Origin: Actinophytocola algeriensis
GTDB taxonomy: Bacteria > Actinomycetota > Actinomycetes > Mycobacteriales > Pseudonocardiaceae
DNA: 64,000 bases
Direction: 5' to 3'
NCBI RefSeq assembly: GCF_014203735.1
Contig: NZ_JACHJQ010000007.1
Location: 1 to 64,000 of the forward strand
Shown: piece after piece, positions 36,066 through 44,498 of the stretch
Position numbering within the stretch: position 1 is the stretch's first letter
Layout: the number at the start of each line of letters is the position of its first letter
Notes under the pieces: generated by a model
What the model was told of the DNA's origin: nothing
The model's database searches: none
What the model saw: only the letters and a program-made list of their open reading frames with translations
Position numbers and translations under genes: made by a program

Positions 36066-36407
36066 GTGTCAGAGCACGTGCGGTTGCGTATCGCGAGACC
36101 GGCGCCGGACTGCGTGGTCCTGACCGTGCTCGGCGAGATCGACCTGGTCAGCGCTCCCGAACTGGCGACAGCGCTCGAGGACTACCTGGACGGCACCCCC
36201 TGCGTCGTGGTCGACCTGACCGACGTGACGTTCTTCGGGTCGCTCGGTCTCGCGACCCTGGTCCGCCTGACGAACCTGGCCGAGACGAGCGGCGTCCGGC
36301 TCGCGCTGGTGCCAGGACCGCTCGTGAAGAGGACGATGGAGCTGACACGGACCGAGGACATGTTCACCGTGTACGACTCGGTGGCCGACGCACGCCGGTA
36401 CCACTGA
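36066..36407 (+). CDS. STAS-domain anti-sigma factor antagonist, second copy
   Basis: 113 residues from GTG 36066 with AAAGGA upstream. The core VLTVLGEIDLVSAPELATAL and the phospho-loop VVVDLTDVTFFGSLGLATL, which carries the conserved Ser, are intact. It is co-transcribed with the SpoIIE phosphatase 14 bases upstream, its likely direct activator. The other STAS protein (28070) shares the fold and the DLTDVTF segment but is only moderately similar, so the two may act on different kinases. Confidence 0.93.
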   Translation: MSEHVRLRIARPAPDCVVLTVLGEIDLVSAPELATALEDYLDGTPCVVVDLTDVTFFGSLGLATLVRLTNLAETSGVRLALVPGPLVKRTMELTRTEDMFTVYDSVADARRYH

Positions 36408-36480
36408 GGATTTGAGCTGAGGGATTGAGCTGAGGGATTGAGCCGCGAAGGCCGGACACGGAAGCGTTCCACGCCGAAGG

Positions 36481-36504
36481 GTTTGAAACGCGGAGAACGG
36501 GTTA
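36481..36504 (+). promoter_or_regulatory. Sigma-B-like promoter upstream of the DUF3040 gene
   Basis: GTTT (36481-36484), 14 bases, GGGTTA (36499-36504), one base from the stress-sigma -10 consensus GGGTAC/T. It lies 63 bases ahead of the DUF3040 start. Just upstream, 36408-36445, a short 15-base repeat (GCTGAGGGATTGAGC) occurs. Confidence 0.4.
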
Positions 36505-36566
36505 CCCCGGCCGCAACAGAACAGCGGGGCCGGGGCGGGGCCTGGCCACCAAGCGTGGGAGTCGCC

Positions 36567-36827
36567 ATGCTCAGCCACGACGAAGACCGGCATCTGCAGG
36601 AGATCGAACGCTGGTTCGAGGAGTCCGATCCGGCGTTCACCAGGATGTTGCGTGACCACCGGCCGCCGCAGCACGACAGGCTGCAGTCAGCGGGCCGGGT
36701 CGCCGTCGACATCGTCGGCGTACTGATGTTCGTCGTCGGCGCCGTCGCCGCGAGTGCCGTCCTCATGGTGTTCGCCATTCTCGTGCTCGGCGTCGCGGGC
36801 TGCCTGCACCTGGCCGCGCACGCGTAA
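36567..36827 (+). CDS. DUF3040 small membrane protein
   Basis: 86 residues from ATG 36567 (TGGGAG upstream). The N-terminus MLSHDEDRHLQEIERWFEES is the DUF3040 signature, followed by a linker and two closely spaced membrane helices (VAVDIVGVLMFVVGAVAASAV and VLMVFAILVLGVAG). The family is confined to actinomycetes and its role is not known. It follows the SpoIIE/STAS pair and may be stress-induced through the preceding sigma-B-like site. Confidence 0.88.
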   Translation: MLSHDEDRHLQEIERWFEESDPAFTRMLRDHRPPQHDRLQSAGRVAVDIVGVLMFVVGAVAASAVLMVFAILVLGVAGCLHLAAHA

Positions 36828-36844
36828 CGCCGCCGAGGCGCAGA

Positions 36845-37759
36845 ATGTCGGTCATGGATCTCCGCATCATGACCGAGCCGCAGCAGGGCGCCTCCTACGA
36901 CACCCAGCTCGCGATGGCGAAGGCGAGCGAGGAACTCGGCTTCTCGGCCTGGTTCCGCTCCGACCACTACCTCGCGATGTCCGGCGACGGCCTCCCCGGC
37001 CCCACCGACGCGTGGGTGACGCTCGCGGGGCTCGCCAGGGAGACGTCCACGATCCGGCTGGGCACCATGGTCACCGCGGGGACGTTCCGCCTGCCCGGCG
37101 TGCTCGCGATCCAGGTGGCACAGGTGGACCAGATGTCCGGCGGCCGCGTCGAGGTCGGCCTCGGCGCGGGCTGGTTCGAGGCGGAGCACAGCGCGTACGG
37201 CATCCCGTTCCCCACCGCCCGCCACGCCCGGCTCGAGGAACAGCTCGAGATCGTGACGGGCCTGTGGGCCACGCCGTCCGGTGAGCGGTACTCGTTCGAC
37301 GGGAAGTACTACCAGCTCACGGACTCCCCTGCGCTGCCGAAGCCCGTCCAGTCCCCGATCCCGGTGATCGTCGGCGGACACGGCCCCGTCCGCACCCCCG
37401 CCCTGGCCGCGAAGTACGCGCACGAGTTCAACATCCCGTTCGCGTCGGTCTCGGCGACGGCGGAGCAGTTCGGCCGCGTCCGCGCGGCCGCCGCGGGTCG
37501 TGAACTGGTCTACTCGGCCGCGGTCACCACGTGCGTCGGCAAGAACGACGCCGAGTTCACCCGCCGCGCGGCCGCCATCGGCCGCGACCCGGAGGAACTG
37601 CGGGCCAACAGTGTCGCGGGCACCCCGGAGGAGGCGGCGAACAGGCTCCGCGAGTTCGCCGAGGCCGGCGCGTCGCGGATCTACCTGCAGTTCCTCGACA
37701 TGACCGACCTGGAACACCTGGACCTGATCGCGTCCGAAGTCCGCCCGCTGCTGGGATGA
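36845..37759 (+). CDS. LLM-class F420-dependent oxidoreductase
   Basis: 304 residues. The luciferase-like barrel shows LRIMTEPQQGASYD, FSAWFRSDHYLAM, STIRLGTMVTAGTFRLPGVL, GRVEVGLGAGWFEAEH and IPVIVGGHGPVRTPALAAKY, features of the F420-dependent TIGR03560-type branch. It reduces or oxidises an unknown substrate using coenzyme F420. An alternative start nine bases downstream is possible. The next gene overlaps its stop by four bases. Confidence 0.9.
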   Translation: MSVMDLRIMTEPQQGASYDTQLAMAKASEELGFSAWFRSDHYLAMSGDGLPGPTDAWVTLAGLARETSTIRLGTMVTAGTFRLPGVLAIQVAQVDQMSGGRVEVGLGAGWFEAEHSAYGIPFPTARHARLEEQLEIVTGLWATPSGERYSFDGKYYQLTDSPALPKPVQSPIPVIVGGHGPVRTPALAAKYAHEFNIPFASVSATAEQFGRVRAAAAGRELVYSAAVTTCVGKNDAEFTRRAAAIGRDPEELRANSVAGTPEEAANRLREFAEAGASRIYLQFLDMTDLEHLDLIASEVRPLLG

Positions 37760-38271
37760 GCCGGCGTGGACCCGCCGCGCTCGGCGACGGGTGGCACGTC
37801 GGCGTCATCGCGGCGGTCGCCGGGGAGACCGGGGTGGTGCTCGACGTGCTCGGGATCGCCAGGGGGCGGCGGTTTCACACCGGACGGATGGCGGTGCCCG
37901 CCGGCGTGACCTATCTCGTGGTCGCGCCATCGGGCACCGCTTCGTTCGAGGTGCTGCGGGACCGGTACGACCCCGCGGTCGTCGTGCTCGTCGGCGGCGG
38001 CGGGGACGTCGTGGTCACGCACGCGGCCGCCGGGCCGGTGCGCGACGCCGCGAGCGCGTTCTTCGCCGCCGCCGGGGAACCCGCGCCGCTGCCCGGGTTC
38101 CGCGGCGCGCCGTCGTTCCACGTCAGGCGCGGCGGTGCGGGCGCGCCGCCGTTCGAAGCCGGGGACACCGCGCGGGGGCGGCCCCGGGCCTGGGCGGTCG
38201 TGCGCGGCGCCACCCTCGACGCCGCCCAGGCCCTGCGCTACCTCATCCCCTACCTGCGGTCACGCCTCTAG
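37756..38271 (+). CDS. Hypothetical protein coupled to the LLM oxidoreductase
   Basis: 171 residues, starting with ATGA overlap on the oxidoreductase stop. I do not recognise it. Visible elements are WHVGVIAAVAGETGVVLDVLG and LVVAPSGTASFEVLRDRY, a VVVLVGGGGDVVVTHAAA strand-turn and a C-terminal AAQALRYLIPYL helix. The composition is soluble, rich in Ala, Gly and Arg. The strand/glycine pattern faintly recalls nucleoside phosphorylase or NAD-binding folds, but no motif is complete. The 3' end overlaps the pyroglutamyl-peptidase-like gene on the other strand by 12 bases. Confidence 0.55.
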   Translation: MSRRGPAALGDGWHVGVIAAVAGETGVVLDVLGIARGRRFHTGRMAVPAGVTYLVVAPSGTASFEVLRDRYDPAVVVLVGGGGDVVVTHAAAGPVRDAASAFFAAAGEPAPLPGFRGAPSFHVRRGGAGAPPFEAGDTARGRPRAWAVVRGATLDAAQALRYLIPYLRSRL

Positions 38272-39495
38272 TGCCACCTTCAGCACGGCGCGGATCTGGT
38301 CGACGATGTCGCGCTGGTTCTGTTCGAACACCGGGTCCGTCAGCTCGGTCGTGTTGCCGGGACCGAACTGCAGCACCGGGGTGTGCAGGTGCCCGCCGGG
38401 TGTGGTCAGGCCCAGGGCGTCCCGCAGCAGGGTCGCCCGGTACGCGATCTCGTTCGACAGGTAGTCGCCGCCACCGCCCGCGCGCGCCACGGAGCCCGGC
38501 GTGGGCCCGGTCGGCGACACCACCGGCGTGGTCTGGCCCGCCGGGATCTCGGTCACGGACGTGTTGTCCAGCACGGGGAAACGGCCGGTCGGGGCCGCGA
38601 CGATCGCCGCGTACGGGAGGGTCGTCGGCACGAACTCCGGTGCGGGGAGCACGGTCGGCACACCAGCCGGGATCGGGATCACCTCGGTGCGCGACAGGTT
38701 GTCGTTGTCCGGGAAACCGCCGCGCCAGCGGCCGTTGTACCGCTCGACGTCGAACCGGCCGACGCGGCCCTGGCTGATCGTGGTGAACAGGTCGACCTTG
38801 GGCAGCCACGGCTGGATCGTCCGCTCCACCACGCCGGCCGCGAACGGGTCCCACAGCACCGGGAACATCGCGGTCTCGACGCGTGCCGGGCCAGCCGCGG
38901 TGTCGATCACGGTGCCGTCGAGTGCGAGCGCGCTGACGCCGGACGGGTTGCTGCGCCGGATGTCCTGGTCCAGCTGGAACGGGTCGAAGCCGGTGACCAG
39001 CACCTTCAGCTCGGCACGCGGGTAGGAGATCGTGTCCTGGCCGCGGGACGTCTTCTCCAGCACGTCGATCAGCGCCGTGCGGTCGGCGGGCGACAGCGCG
39101 AACGACGGTGTCCACTGCCGCAACGCCTTCGTGAGCTGCAGCCGTGCCCAGTACAGCGGGCGGTCGTCGGTCACCGGCAGCGTGCCCGGCGGCAGCTTGC
39201 CCTGTGCCCGCGCCACCGCGGCGGCCCACAGCGCGCGGCCCTGGACACCGATCGCCGCGGTGGCGGCGCGGTTGTTCGGCAGCAGGCACAACGACGGTGT
39301 GAACACGCGCCCGAAGCGGTCGAACCCGCTGCGCCGCAGGATCTCCCCGGTCGCGGGCAGTGCGAGGCGCTGCTCGGAGACGGTGAGCGGCGCGGCCGGA
39401 TCCGCGCAGGTCGGCGCGGCGGATGCGGTGACGGTCGGGACGAGTGTTCCGGCCAGCCCGAGGAAGGCGGCCGCAAGCAGGGTGCGAACTCTCAT
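38260..39495 (-). CDS. Secreted pyroglutamyl-peptidase-I-like protein without the catalytic Cys
   Basis: 411 residues with a Sec signal peptide (to about residue 27). The second half shows peptidase C15 hallmarks: VLVTGFDPFQLDQDIRRSNP, then FTTISQGRVGRFDVERYN (Glu of the triad kept) and GGFPDNDN. At the position of the family's YVCNH motif the protein has DYLSNEIAYR, a Ser in place of the Cys nucleophile, and HLHTPVLQF supplies the His. C15 enzymes remove N-terminal pyroglutamate in the cytoplasm. A secreted form with Cys to Ser is probably an altered or non-peptidase member. It is convergent with the gene at 37756. Confidence 0.75.
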   Translation of the reverse strand: MRVRTLLAAAFLGLAGTLVPTVTASAAPTCADPAAPLTVSEQRLALPATGEILRRSGFDRFGRVFTPSLCLLPNNRAATAAIGVQGRALWAAAVARAQGKLPPGTLPVTDDRPLYWARLQLTKALRQWTPSFALSPADRTALIDVLEKTSRGQDTISYPRAELKVLVTGFDPFQLDQDIRRSNPSGVSALALDGTVIDTAAGPARVETAMFPVLWDPFAAGVVERTIQPWLPKVDLFTTISQGRVGRFDVERYNGRWRGGFPDNDNLSRTEVIPIPAGVPTVLPAPEFVPTTLPYAAIVAAPTGRFPVLDNTSVTEIPAGQTTPVVSPTGPTPGSVARAGGGGDYLSNEIAYRATLLRDALGLTTPGGHLHTPVLQFGPGNTTELTDPVFEQNQRDIVDQIRAVLKVALEA

Positions 39496-39592
39496 GCCGG
39501 TCATCCTCGCGCACTCCGGCATGCCGTGAAGGTTCGTTTTCGAACACACGGCATAATTGATCTTCACTGTCGAGCCGAGGGGGGCACCGCCG

Positions 39593-40375
39593 ATGATGGG
39601 CCGCACGCACGCGCTGACCGGGTGGTGCGCGGGGCTCGGGGTGGCGCAGTTCGTCGGCGCCACCTCGATCGAGCAGGCGGTGTTGTTCGCCGTCACCACC
39701 TCGGGTTTCGCGTTGCTGCCGGACCTCGACCACCCGCACGCGCGCGCGTCGAAGCTGCTCGGCCCGATCTCCCGCGTGGTGTCGTGGTTGCTGCGCCACG
39801 CCTCCGCGGGGCTGTACGCGGTCACCAAGGGCCCCCGCGACGAACGGAAGAAGGGCACCCACCGGCACCTGTCCCACACCGTGCTGTTCGCGGTGGGGCT
39901 GGGTCTCGCGGCCAGCGCGGGCACGGAAGCGGGTGGCCCGTACGCGGTCGCGGCTGTCGCGGTGCTCGGGTTGCTGCTGGCCCAGGACGCCCTCGGCGAC
40001 TGGATGATCATCGTCTCCGCGGCGGCGGTCGTGTGGTGGCTCAACACAGCGGGACCCGACCCGCTGGCCGATCTGGGTGAGCTGTCCGGCCTGATGGGCA
40101 TCGCGGTCGCGGTCGGCTGCGTCACCCACTGCCTCGGCGACGCGATCACCGAGTCCGGCTGCCCGTTCCTGTTCCCGATCCCCATCGCGGGCGAGACGTG
40201 GTACGAGCTGCGGCCCCCGAAGGCGTTGCGCCTGCGCACGGGCAAGCGCGTGGAGCGGATGGTGGTGTTCCCGGTGTTCGTGGTCCTCGGCTTGCTGCTC
40301 ATCCCGGGCGCGTGGGAGTTCGGCGCCGACTTCATCGAGCGGATGTTCACCCCGCCCGTGGAGGCCGCGCGGTGA
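39593..40375 (+). CDS. YdjM-type membrane-bound metal-dependent hydrolase
   Basis: 260 residues from ATG 39593 after a GAGGGGGG ribosome site. The conserved N-terminal MMGRTHALTGWCAG, the LLPDLDHPHA metal motif, THRHLSHTVLFA and HCLGDAITESGCPFLFP match the YdjM/DUF457 family. Several membrane helices are evident. In other bacteria some members belong to the SOS regulon, but no LexA box was found here. It is divergent from the pyroglutamyl-peptidase-like gene with about 97 bases between the starts. Confidence 0.88.
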   Translation: MMGRTHALTGWCAGLGVAQFVGATSIEQAVLFAVTTSGFALLPDLDHPHARASKLLGPISRVVSWLLRHASAGLYAVTKGPRDERKKGTHRHLSHTVLFAVGLGLAASAGTEAGGPYAVAAVAVLGLLLAQDALGDWMIIVSAAAVVWWLNTAGPDPLADLGELSGLMGIAVAVGCVTHCLGDAITESGCPFLFPIPIAGETWYELRPPKALRLRTGKRVERMVVFPVFVVLGLLLIPGAWEFGADFIERMFTPPVEAAR

Positions 40376-40446
40376 GAAGATCTTGTGCGGTGCCGTCAGC
40401 CGGATAGTGTGGGAGTACTTCTGCCCCGACACGGCTGGCGGTGACG

Positions 40447-41088
40447 ATGAGCAAGCGAGCGCTCGTGGTGCGTGGCGGCTGGGAGGGTCACGACCCGGTC
40501 GCGACGACCGACCGGTACGCGAAGTTCCTTTCCGAAAAGGACTACGCGGTGACCACGTCGTCCACTTTGGACTCATACCTCGACGATCTGTCCGGTGTCG
40601 ACCTGATCGTCCAGAACTGGACGATGGGCACGATCACCGGCGACCAGCTGTCCGGGCTGCTCACCGCGGTGCGCGCGGGCACCGGGTTCGCCGGCTGGCA
40701 CGGCGGGATCGTGGACGCGTTCCGCGACCAGCCCGGCTACCACCTGCTGACCGGCGGCCAGTTCATCCACCACCACAAGGACTTCCTGTCGTACGTGGTG
40801 CACCCGGTCGGCGGGCACGAGATCGTGGCGGACGTGGCGCCGTACGTGGTGCACAGCGAGCAGTACTACGTGCACGCGGACCCGGGCAACGAGGTCCTGG
40901 CGACCACCGAGTTCCTGCCCGACCCGGACCGGCCGGAGATCGGCACGCCGACGATGCCGGTCACGTGGGTGCGGCAGCACGGCGAGGGCCGGGTGTTCGT
41001 GACCACGATCGGGCACCGGATGGCCGACCTTGAGCTGCCCGCCGTGCACGAGACGATCACGAGAGGTCTGCTGTGGGCGACGCGCTGA
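40447..41088 (+). CDS. ThuA-domain protein
   Basis: 213 residues from ATG 40447; a GTG two codons earlier is possible. The ThuA/glutamine-amidotransferase-like fold is recognised by RALVVRGGWEGHDP, GTGFAGWHGGIVDAFRD, FIHHHKDFLSYVVHP, HSEQYYVHADPG, MPVTWVRQHGEGRVFVTTIGH. ThuA proteins act in disaccharide or trehalose-type catabolism, with the activity mostly unproven. It overlaps the Gfo/Idh/MocA dehydrogenase by 16 bases, the standard pairing of these two families. Confidence 0.92.
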   Translation: MSKRALVVRGGWEGHDPVATTDRYAKFLSEKDYAVTTSSTLDSYLDDLSGVDLIVQNWTMGTITGDQLSGLLTAVRAGTGFAGWHGGIVDAFRDQPGYHLLTGGQFIHHHKDFLSYVVHPVGGHEIVADVAPYVVHSEQYYVHADPGNEVLATTEFLPDPDRPEIGTPTMPVTWVRQHGEGRVFVTTIGHRMADLELPAVHETITRGLLWATR

Positions 41089-42146
41089 GGGTCGGGATCG
41101 TCGGGATCGGCAACATCAGCCGCCAGTACCTGGAGACGCTCCCCCGGCTGCCCGGGGTGTCGCTCGTGGCGGCCGCGGACCTGGACCCGGCGCGGGTGGT
41201 GCCGGACGTGCGGATGCTGCGGCCGCGGGAGCTGTACGCGGCCGACGACGTGGACCTGGTGCTGAACCTGACGATCCCGCAGGCGCACGCGGAGGTCGCG
41301 CTGTCGGCGATCGGCGCGGGGAAGCACGTGTACGGCGAGAAGCCGCTCGCACTGTCCACTTCGGAGGGACAGGAGGTGCTGTCGGCGGCGGCCGCGGCCG
41401 GGGTGCGCGTGGGGTGCGCGCCGGACACCGTGCTGGGCACGGGCACGCAGACCGCGCGGCGGTGCCTCGACGAGGGCGCGATCGGCACGCCGGTGGCGGC
41501 GACGGCGTTCATGGTGACGCCGGGGCACGAACGCTGGCACCCGGACCCGGAGTTCTACTACCGGCCGGGGGGCGGGCCGCTGCTCGACATGGGGCCGTAC
41601 TACCTGACCGCGCTGGTGACGCTGCTGGGCCCGGTGCGGCGGGTGACGGGTTTCGCGTCGGCCCCGCGCGCGTCCCGGGTGATCGGGAGCGGTCCTCGGG
41701 CGGGCACGGAGTTCCCGGTCGAGGTGGCCACGCACGTGGCGGGCGTGCTGGAACACGAGAACGGCGCGATCACGACGTTGATGATGAGCTTCGACGTGTG
41801 GGCCGCGGACCTGCCGCGCATCGAGGTGTACGGCACGGACGGTTCCCTGTCGGTCCCGGACCCGAACGGCTTCGACGGCGAGGTGCGCCGGTACGAGCCG
41901 GGCAAGGAGTGGCAACCGGTCCCGGCGAGCGCGGGCTACCGGGACGCCGGCCGCGGCACCGGGGTGGCCGACCTGGCGGCGGCCCTGGCGACCGGCACCG
42001 AGCACCGCGCGAGCGGCGCCGTGGCCTACCACGTGCTGGACGTCATGGAGTCCTTGCTGGCAGCGGCAGAACTGGGGCAGGCACGGGACGTCGCCAGCAC
42101 CTGCCCCCGTCCGGCCGCGGTCACAGCGGAGCAGGCACGGTACTGA
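41073..42146 (+). CDS. Gfo/Idh/MocA-family sugar oxidoreductase
   Basis: 357 residues from GTG 41073. N-terminal NAD(P) fold: RVGIVGIGNISRQYLETL, LVAAADLDP, VLNLTIPQAHAEVALSAIGAGKHVYGEKPLA, with the catalytic Lys in the EKP motif. The C-terminal part has MDMGPYYLTAL-type sequence and INTLMMSFDVW-like strands. It probably oxidises a sugar or inositol-type substrate together with the ThuA protein. Its 3' end overlaps the ABC exporter gene on the other strand by 26 bases. Confidence 0.92.
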   Translation: MGDALRVGIVGIGNISRQYLETLPRLPGVSLVAAADLDPARVVPDVRMLRPRELYAADDVDLVLNLTIPQAHAEVALSAIGAGKHVYGEKPLALSTSEGQEVLSAAAAAGVRVGCAPDTVLGTGTQTARRCLDEGAIGTPVAATAFMVTPGHERWHPDPEFYYRPGGGPLLDMGPYYLTALVTLLGPVRRVTGFASAPRASRVIGSGPRAGTEFPVEVATHVAGVLEHENGAITTLMMSFDVWAADLPRIEVYGTDGSLSVPDPNGFDGEVRRYEPGKEWQPVPASAGYRDAGRGTGVADLAAALATGTEHRASGAVAYHVLDVMESLLAAAELGQARDVASTCPRPAAVTAEQARY

Positions 42147-43851
42147 TCCGCAGGGCCTCCACCAGGTCCCGGTACAGCGGGCTCGTCACCAGCAGCGACT
42201 CGTGGGTGCCCTGGGCGTGGACGCGGCCGTCGTCCATCACCACGATGGTGTCGGCATCGATGACCGTGGACAGGCGGTGCGCCACGGTCACCACCGCGCC
42301 TTCTGCTGCCCGGCGCCGGATGCAGTCGTGGATCGCGGCCTCGGTGAGGCTGTCGACCTGCGCGGTCGCCTCGTCGAGGAGCAGCACCTCCGGCGTGCGC
42401 AGGATCGCCCGCGCCAGTGCGATCCGCTGCCGTTGACCACCCGAGACCGACGACGACGTGAGCGACGTGTCCATGCCCTCCGGCAGCGCGTCGATCTTGT
42501 CGGCCAGGCGGACCTCGTCGAGCGCCCTGCGCAGCTCCTCCTCGGTGGCGTCCGGGTGCGTGAACAGCAGGTTGTCCCGGATCGTCCCCGGCACGATCGG
42601 TGTCTCCTGCTCCACGTACGCGAGCCGCGACCGGACCGCCGCGTACGTCTGCTCCCCGTACGGCCGCCCGTCGAACAGCAACGTGCCGCCCGCCGGTTCC
42701 AGGAACCGCATCACCAGCGAGAACAACGTCGTCTTCCCCGCGCCCGACGGCCCGACGATCGCGAGGTGCCCGCGCCGCGGCACGACCAGTGACACGTCCC
42801 GCAGCACCGGCTCACCGCCGTAGTCCGCGGTCACGTCCCGCAGTTCCAGCACCGGTCCGCCGCCGCCCGGTGTGCCCGCGCCGGCACCGGGTGCGTCGGT
42901 CTCCACGTCGATCGCGTCCACCTCGCGGATCCGTTTCGCCGCGGCGATCCCCGACTGCAGTGCCGTCATGTTCTGGCTCAGCTCCATGATCGGCTCCATC
43001 AGCTGGAACGCGTACAGCAGGAACGCGATCAGGCTCGACACCTCGAGCAGGCCCTCCCCGACCCGCCACGCCCCGACGCCGAGGATCACGATGATCGCGA
43101 GCTGGATGCCCGACCACGACACCATCCACGCGACCGCCGTCCGCCGGACCGCGCGGACGCCGTGCTCCGCGGCCGCCTCCGCGTCGACCATGATCCGCGC
43201 GGACTGCCGGTCCTCCGCGCGGCTCGCCTTCACCGTGCGGATCGCGCGCAGCGCGCCCTCCAGCACGCCGCCGAGCGCGCCGACCCGCTCCTGCACCTTC
43301 GTCTGTTCCTTCGCGATGCCCGGCATGAGCACCGCGAACAGGATGATCACGACGACCACCGCCGCGACGGTCGTCAGCAGCAGCACGCTGTCGAGCACGC
43401 TCATCAGCACCAGCGTGCCGATCAGCAGCACCACGCCGTTGATCAGCCCGATCACGCTGGAGGACGCCGCCTCCCGCAGCAGCACCGTGTCGGAGGTGAC
43501 CCGGGTGACCAGCTCCCCCGACGGCCGCTTCGCCACCTCGGCCACCTTGGCGCGGAAGAACCGCCGCACCATCGTCTCCCGCGCCCGCAGCACCACTCGC
43601 TCGCCGACCGTGCCGAGCAGGATCCACTGCGTCAGCCAGATCGCGGCCCCGACCACGAACACCGCCAGCAGCGTCAGCACCGGACCCGCCAGCGACTCGG
43701 ACGTGCCGAGCGAGTCGAGCACCCACTTGGTGACCATCGGCGTCGCGAGCCCGGCCGCGGAGCCGAGCAGGGCCAGCACGAGGCCGACCACGAGCGCCCC
43801 CTTGTGCGGTCGCGCGAACGACCACAACACCCGCAGATGTGGAATCTTCAT
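42121..43851 (-). CDS. ABC exporter, fused membrane and ATPase domains
   Basis: 576 residues from ATG 43851. Six membrane helices occupy the first 320 residues (type-I exporter TMD, IWLTQWILLGTVGERVVLRAR). The ATPase half has Walker A GPSGAGKTT (near 367), Q-loop YVEQE, signature SVSGGQRQR (near 467) and Walker B EVLLLDEATAQVD with H-loop VAHRLST. It would act as a homodimer exporting a drug or lipid. A TetR-type regulator is divergent, and an inverted repeat between the starts is the likely operator. Confidence 0.93.
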   Translation of the reverse strand: MKIPHLRVLWSFARPHKGALVVGLVLALLGSAAGLATPMVTKWVLDSLGTSESLAGPVLTLLAVFVVGAAIWLTQWILLGTVGERVVLRARETMVRRFFRAKVAEVAKRPSGELVTRVTSDTVLLREAASSSVIGLINGVVLLIGTLVLMSVLDSVLLLTTVAAVVVVIILFAVLMPGIAKEQTKVQERVGALGGVLEGALRAIRTVKASRAEDRQSARIMVDAEAAAEHGVRAVRRTAVAWMVSWSGIQLAIIVILGVGAWRVGEGLLEVSSLIAFLLYAFQLMEPIMELSQNMTALQSGIAAAKRIREVDAIDVETDAPGAGAGTPGGGGPVLELRDVTADYGGEPVLRDVSLVVPRRGHLAIVGPSGAGKTTLFSLVMRFLEPAGGTLLFDGRPYGEQTYAAVRSRLAYVEQETPIVPGTIRDNLLFTHPDATEEELRRALDEVRLADKIDALPEGMDTSLTSSSVSGGQRQRIALARAILRTPEVLLLDEATAQVDSLTEAAIHDCIRRRAAEGAVVTVAHRLSTVIDADTIVVMDDGRVHAQGTHESLLVTSPLYRDLVEALRISTVPAPL

Positions 43852-43859
43852 GCTCACAA

Positions 43860-43877
43860 TGGAACAGCAATGTTCCA
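43860..43877. promoter_or_regulatory. Putative TetR operator
   Basis: Perfect inverted repeat TGGAACA-GCAA-TGTTCCA between the exporter start (43851) and the TetR start (43926). A further TTCCA half-site with similar flanks lies at 43893-43897. The position would let one repressor dimer control both divergent genes. Confidence 0.7.
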
Positions 43878-43925
43878 AAATCGTCAAGCGAGTTCCACAA
43901 TGGCGACCGAGTACGGTTACCGACC

Positions 43926-44498
43926 ATGAGTGAGGGCGTGATGGCCGAGACGGGCGTGCGTGCGCGGACCCGGCGCGCGATCCTCGACGCCGCGATCGAG
44001 ACACTCACGAGGACCCCGAACGCGTCGATGGGCGACATCGCGACGGCGGCGAACGTCGGCCGCACCACCGTGCACCGCTACTTCCCGGAGCGCTCGGACC
44101 TCATCGACGCGATCAGCGCGGACGCGCTGGAGCGGATCGGCCAGGCCACGGCCCGCGCCCGCCTCGACGACGGTCCAGCGCCCGGCGCGCTCGCCCGGCT
44201 GTGCCAGGAGTACTTCGAACTGGGCGACGTGATGAACCTGCTCTTCACCATGTCCGACCTGTTCTTCCGGCCGGAGTGGCAGGAGGAGAGCGAGGACGAC
44301 CGCGTGCTGCTGCGGGTCATCGAACGCGGACAGCGCGAGGGCACGATCGACCCCGAACTGCCCGCGGAGTGGTTCCAGCAGGTGCTGTGGAGCCTGCAGT
44401 ACACGGCGTGGGAGATGGTGCGCAGCCAGGACAAGCCCAAGCACGACGCGCTGACGCTGTGCCTTCGCACGCTGGCGAAGGCGATCGCGCCGGTTTAG
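43926..44498 (+). CDS. TetR-family transcriptional regulator
   Basis: 190 residues. The N-terminal helix-turn-helix is ILDAAIETLTRTPNASMGDI...GRTTVHRYFPERSDLIDAI. The C-terminal ligand domain has RLCQEYFELGDVMNLLFTMSDLFF and WFQQVLWSLQYTAWEMV. It is divergent from the ABC exporter, so local repression relieved by an exported compound is the expected scheme. The last four bases overlap the stop of the flavoprotein gene on the other strand. Confidence 0.93.
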   Translation: MSEGVMAETGVRARTRRAILDAAIETLTRTPNASMGDIATAANVGRTTVHRYFPERSDLIDAISADALERIGQATARARLDDGPAPGALARLCQEYFELGDVMNLLFTMSDLFFRPEWQEESEDDRVLLRVIERGQREGTIDPELPAEWFQQVLWSLQYTAWEMVRSQDKPKHDALTLCLRTLAKAIAPV

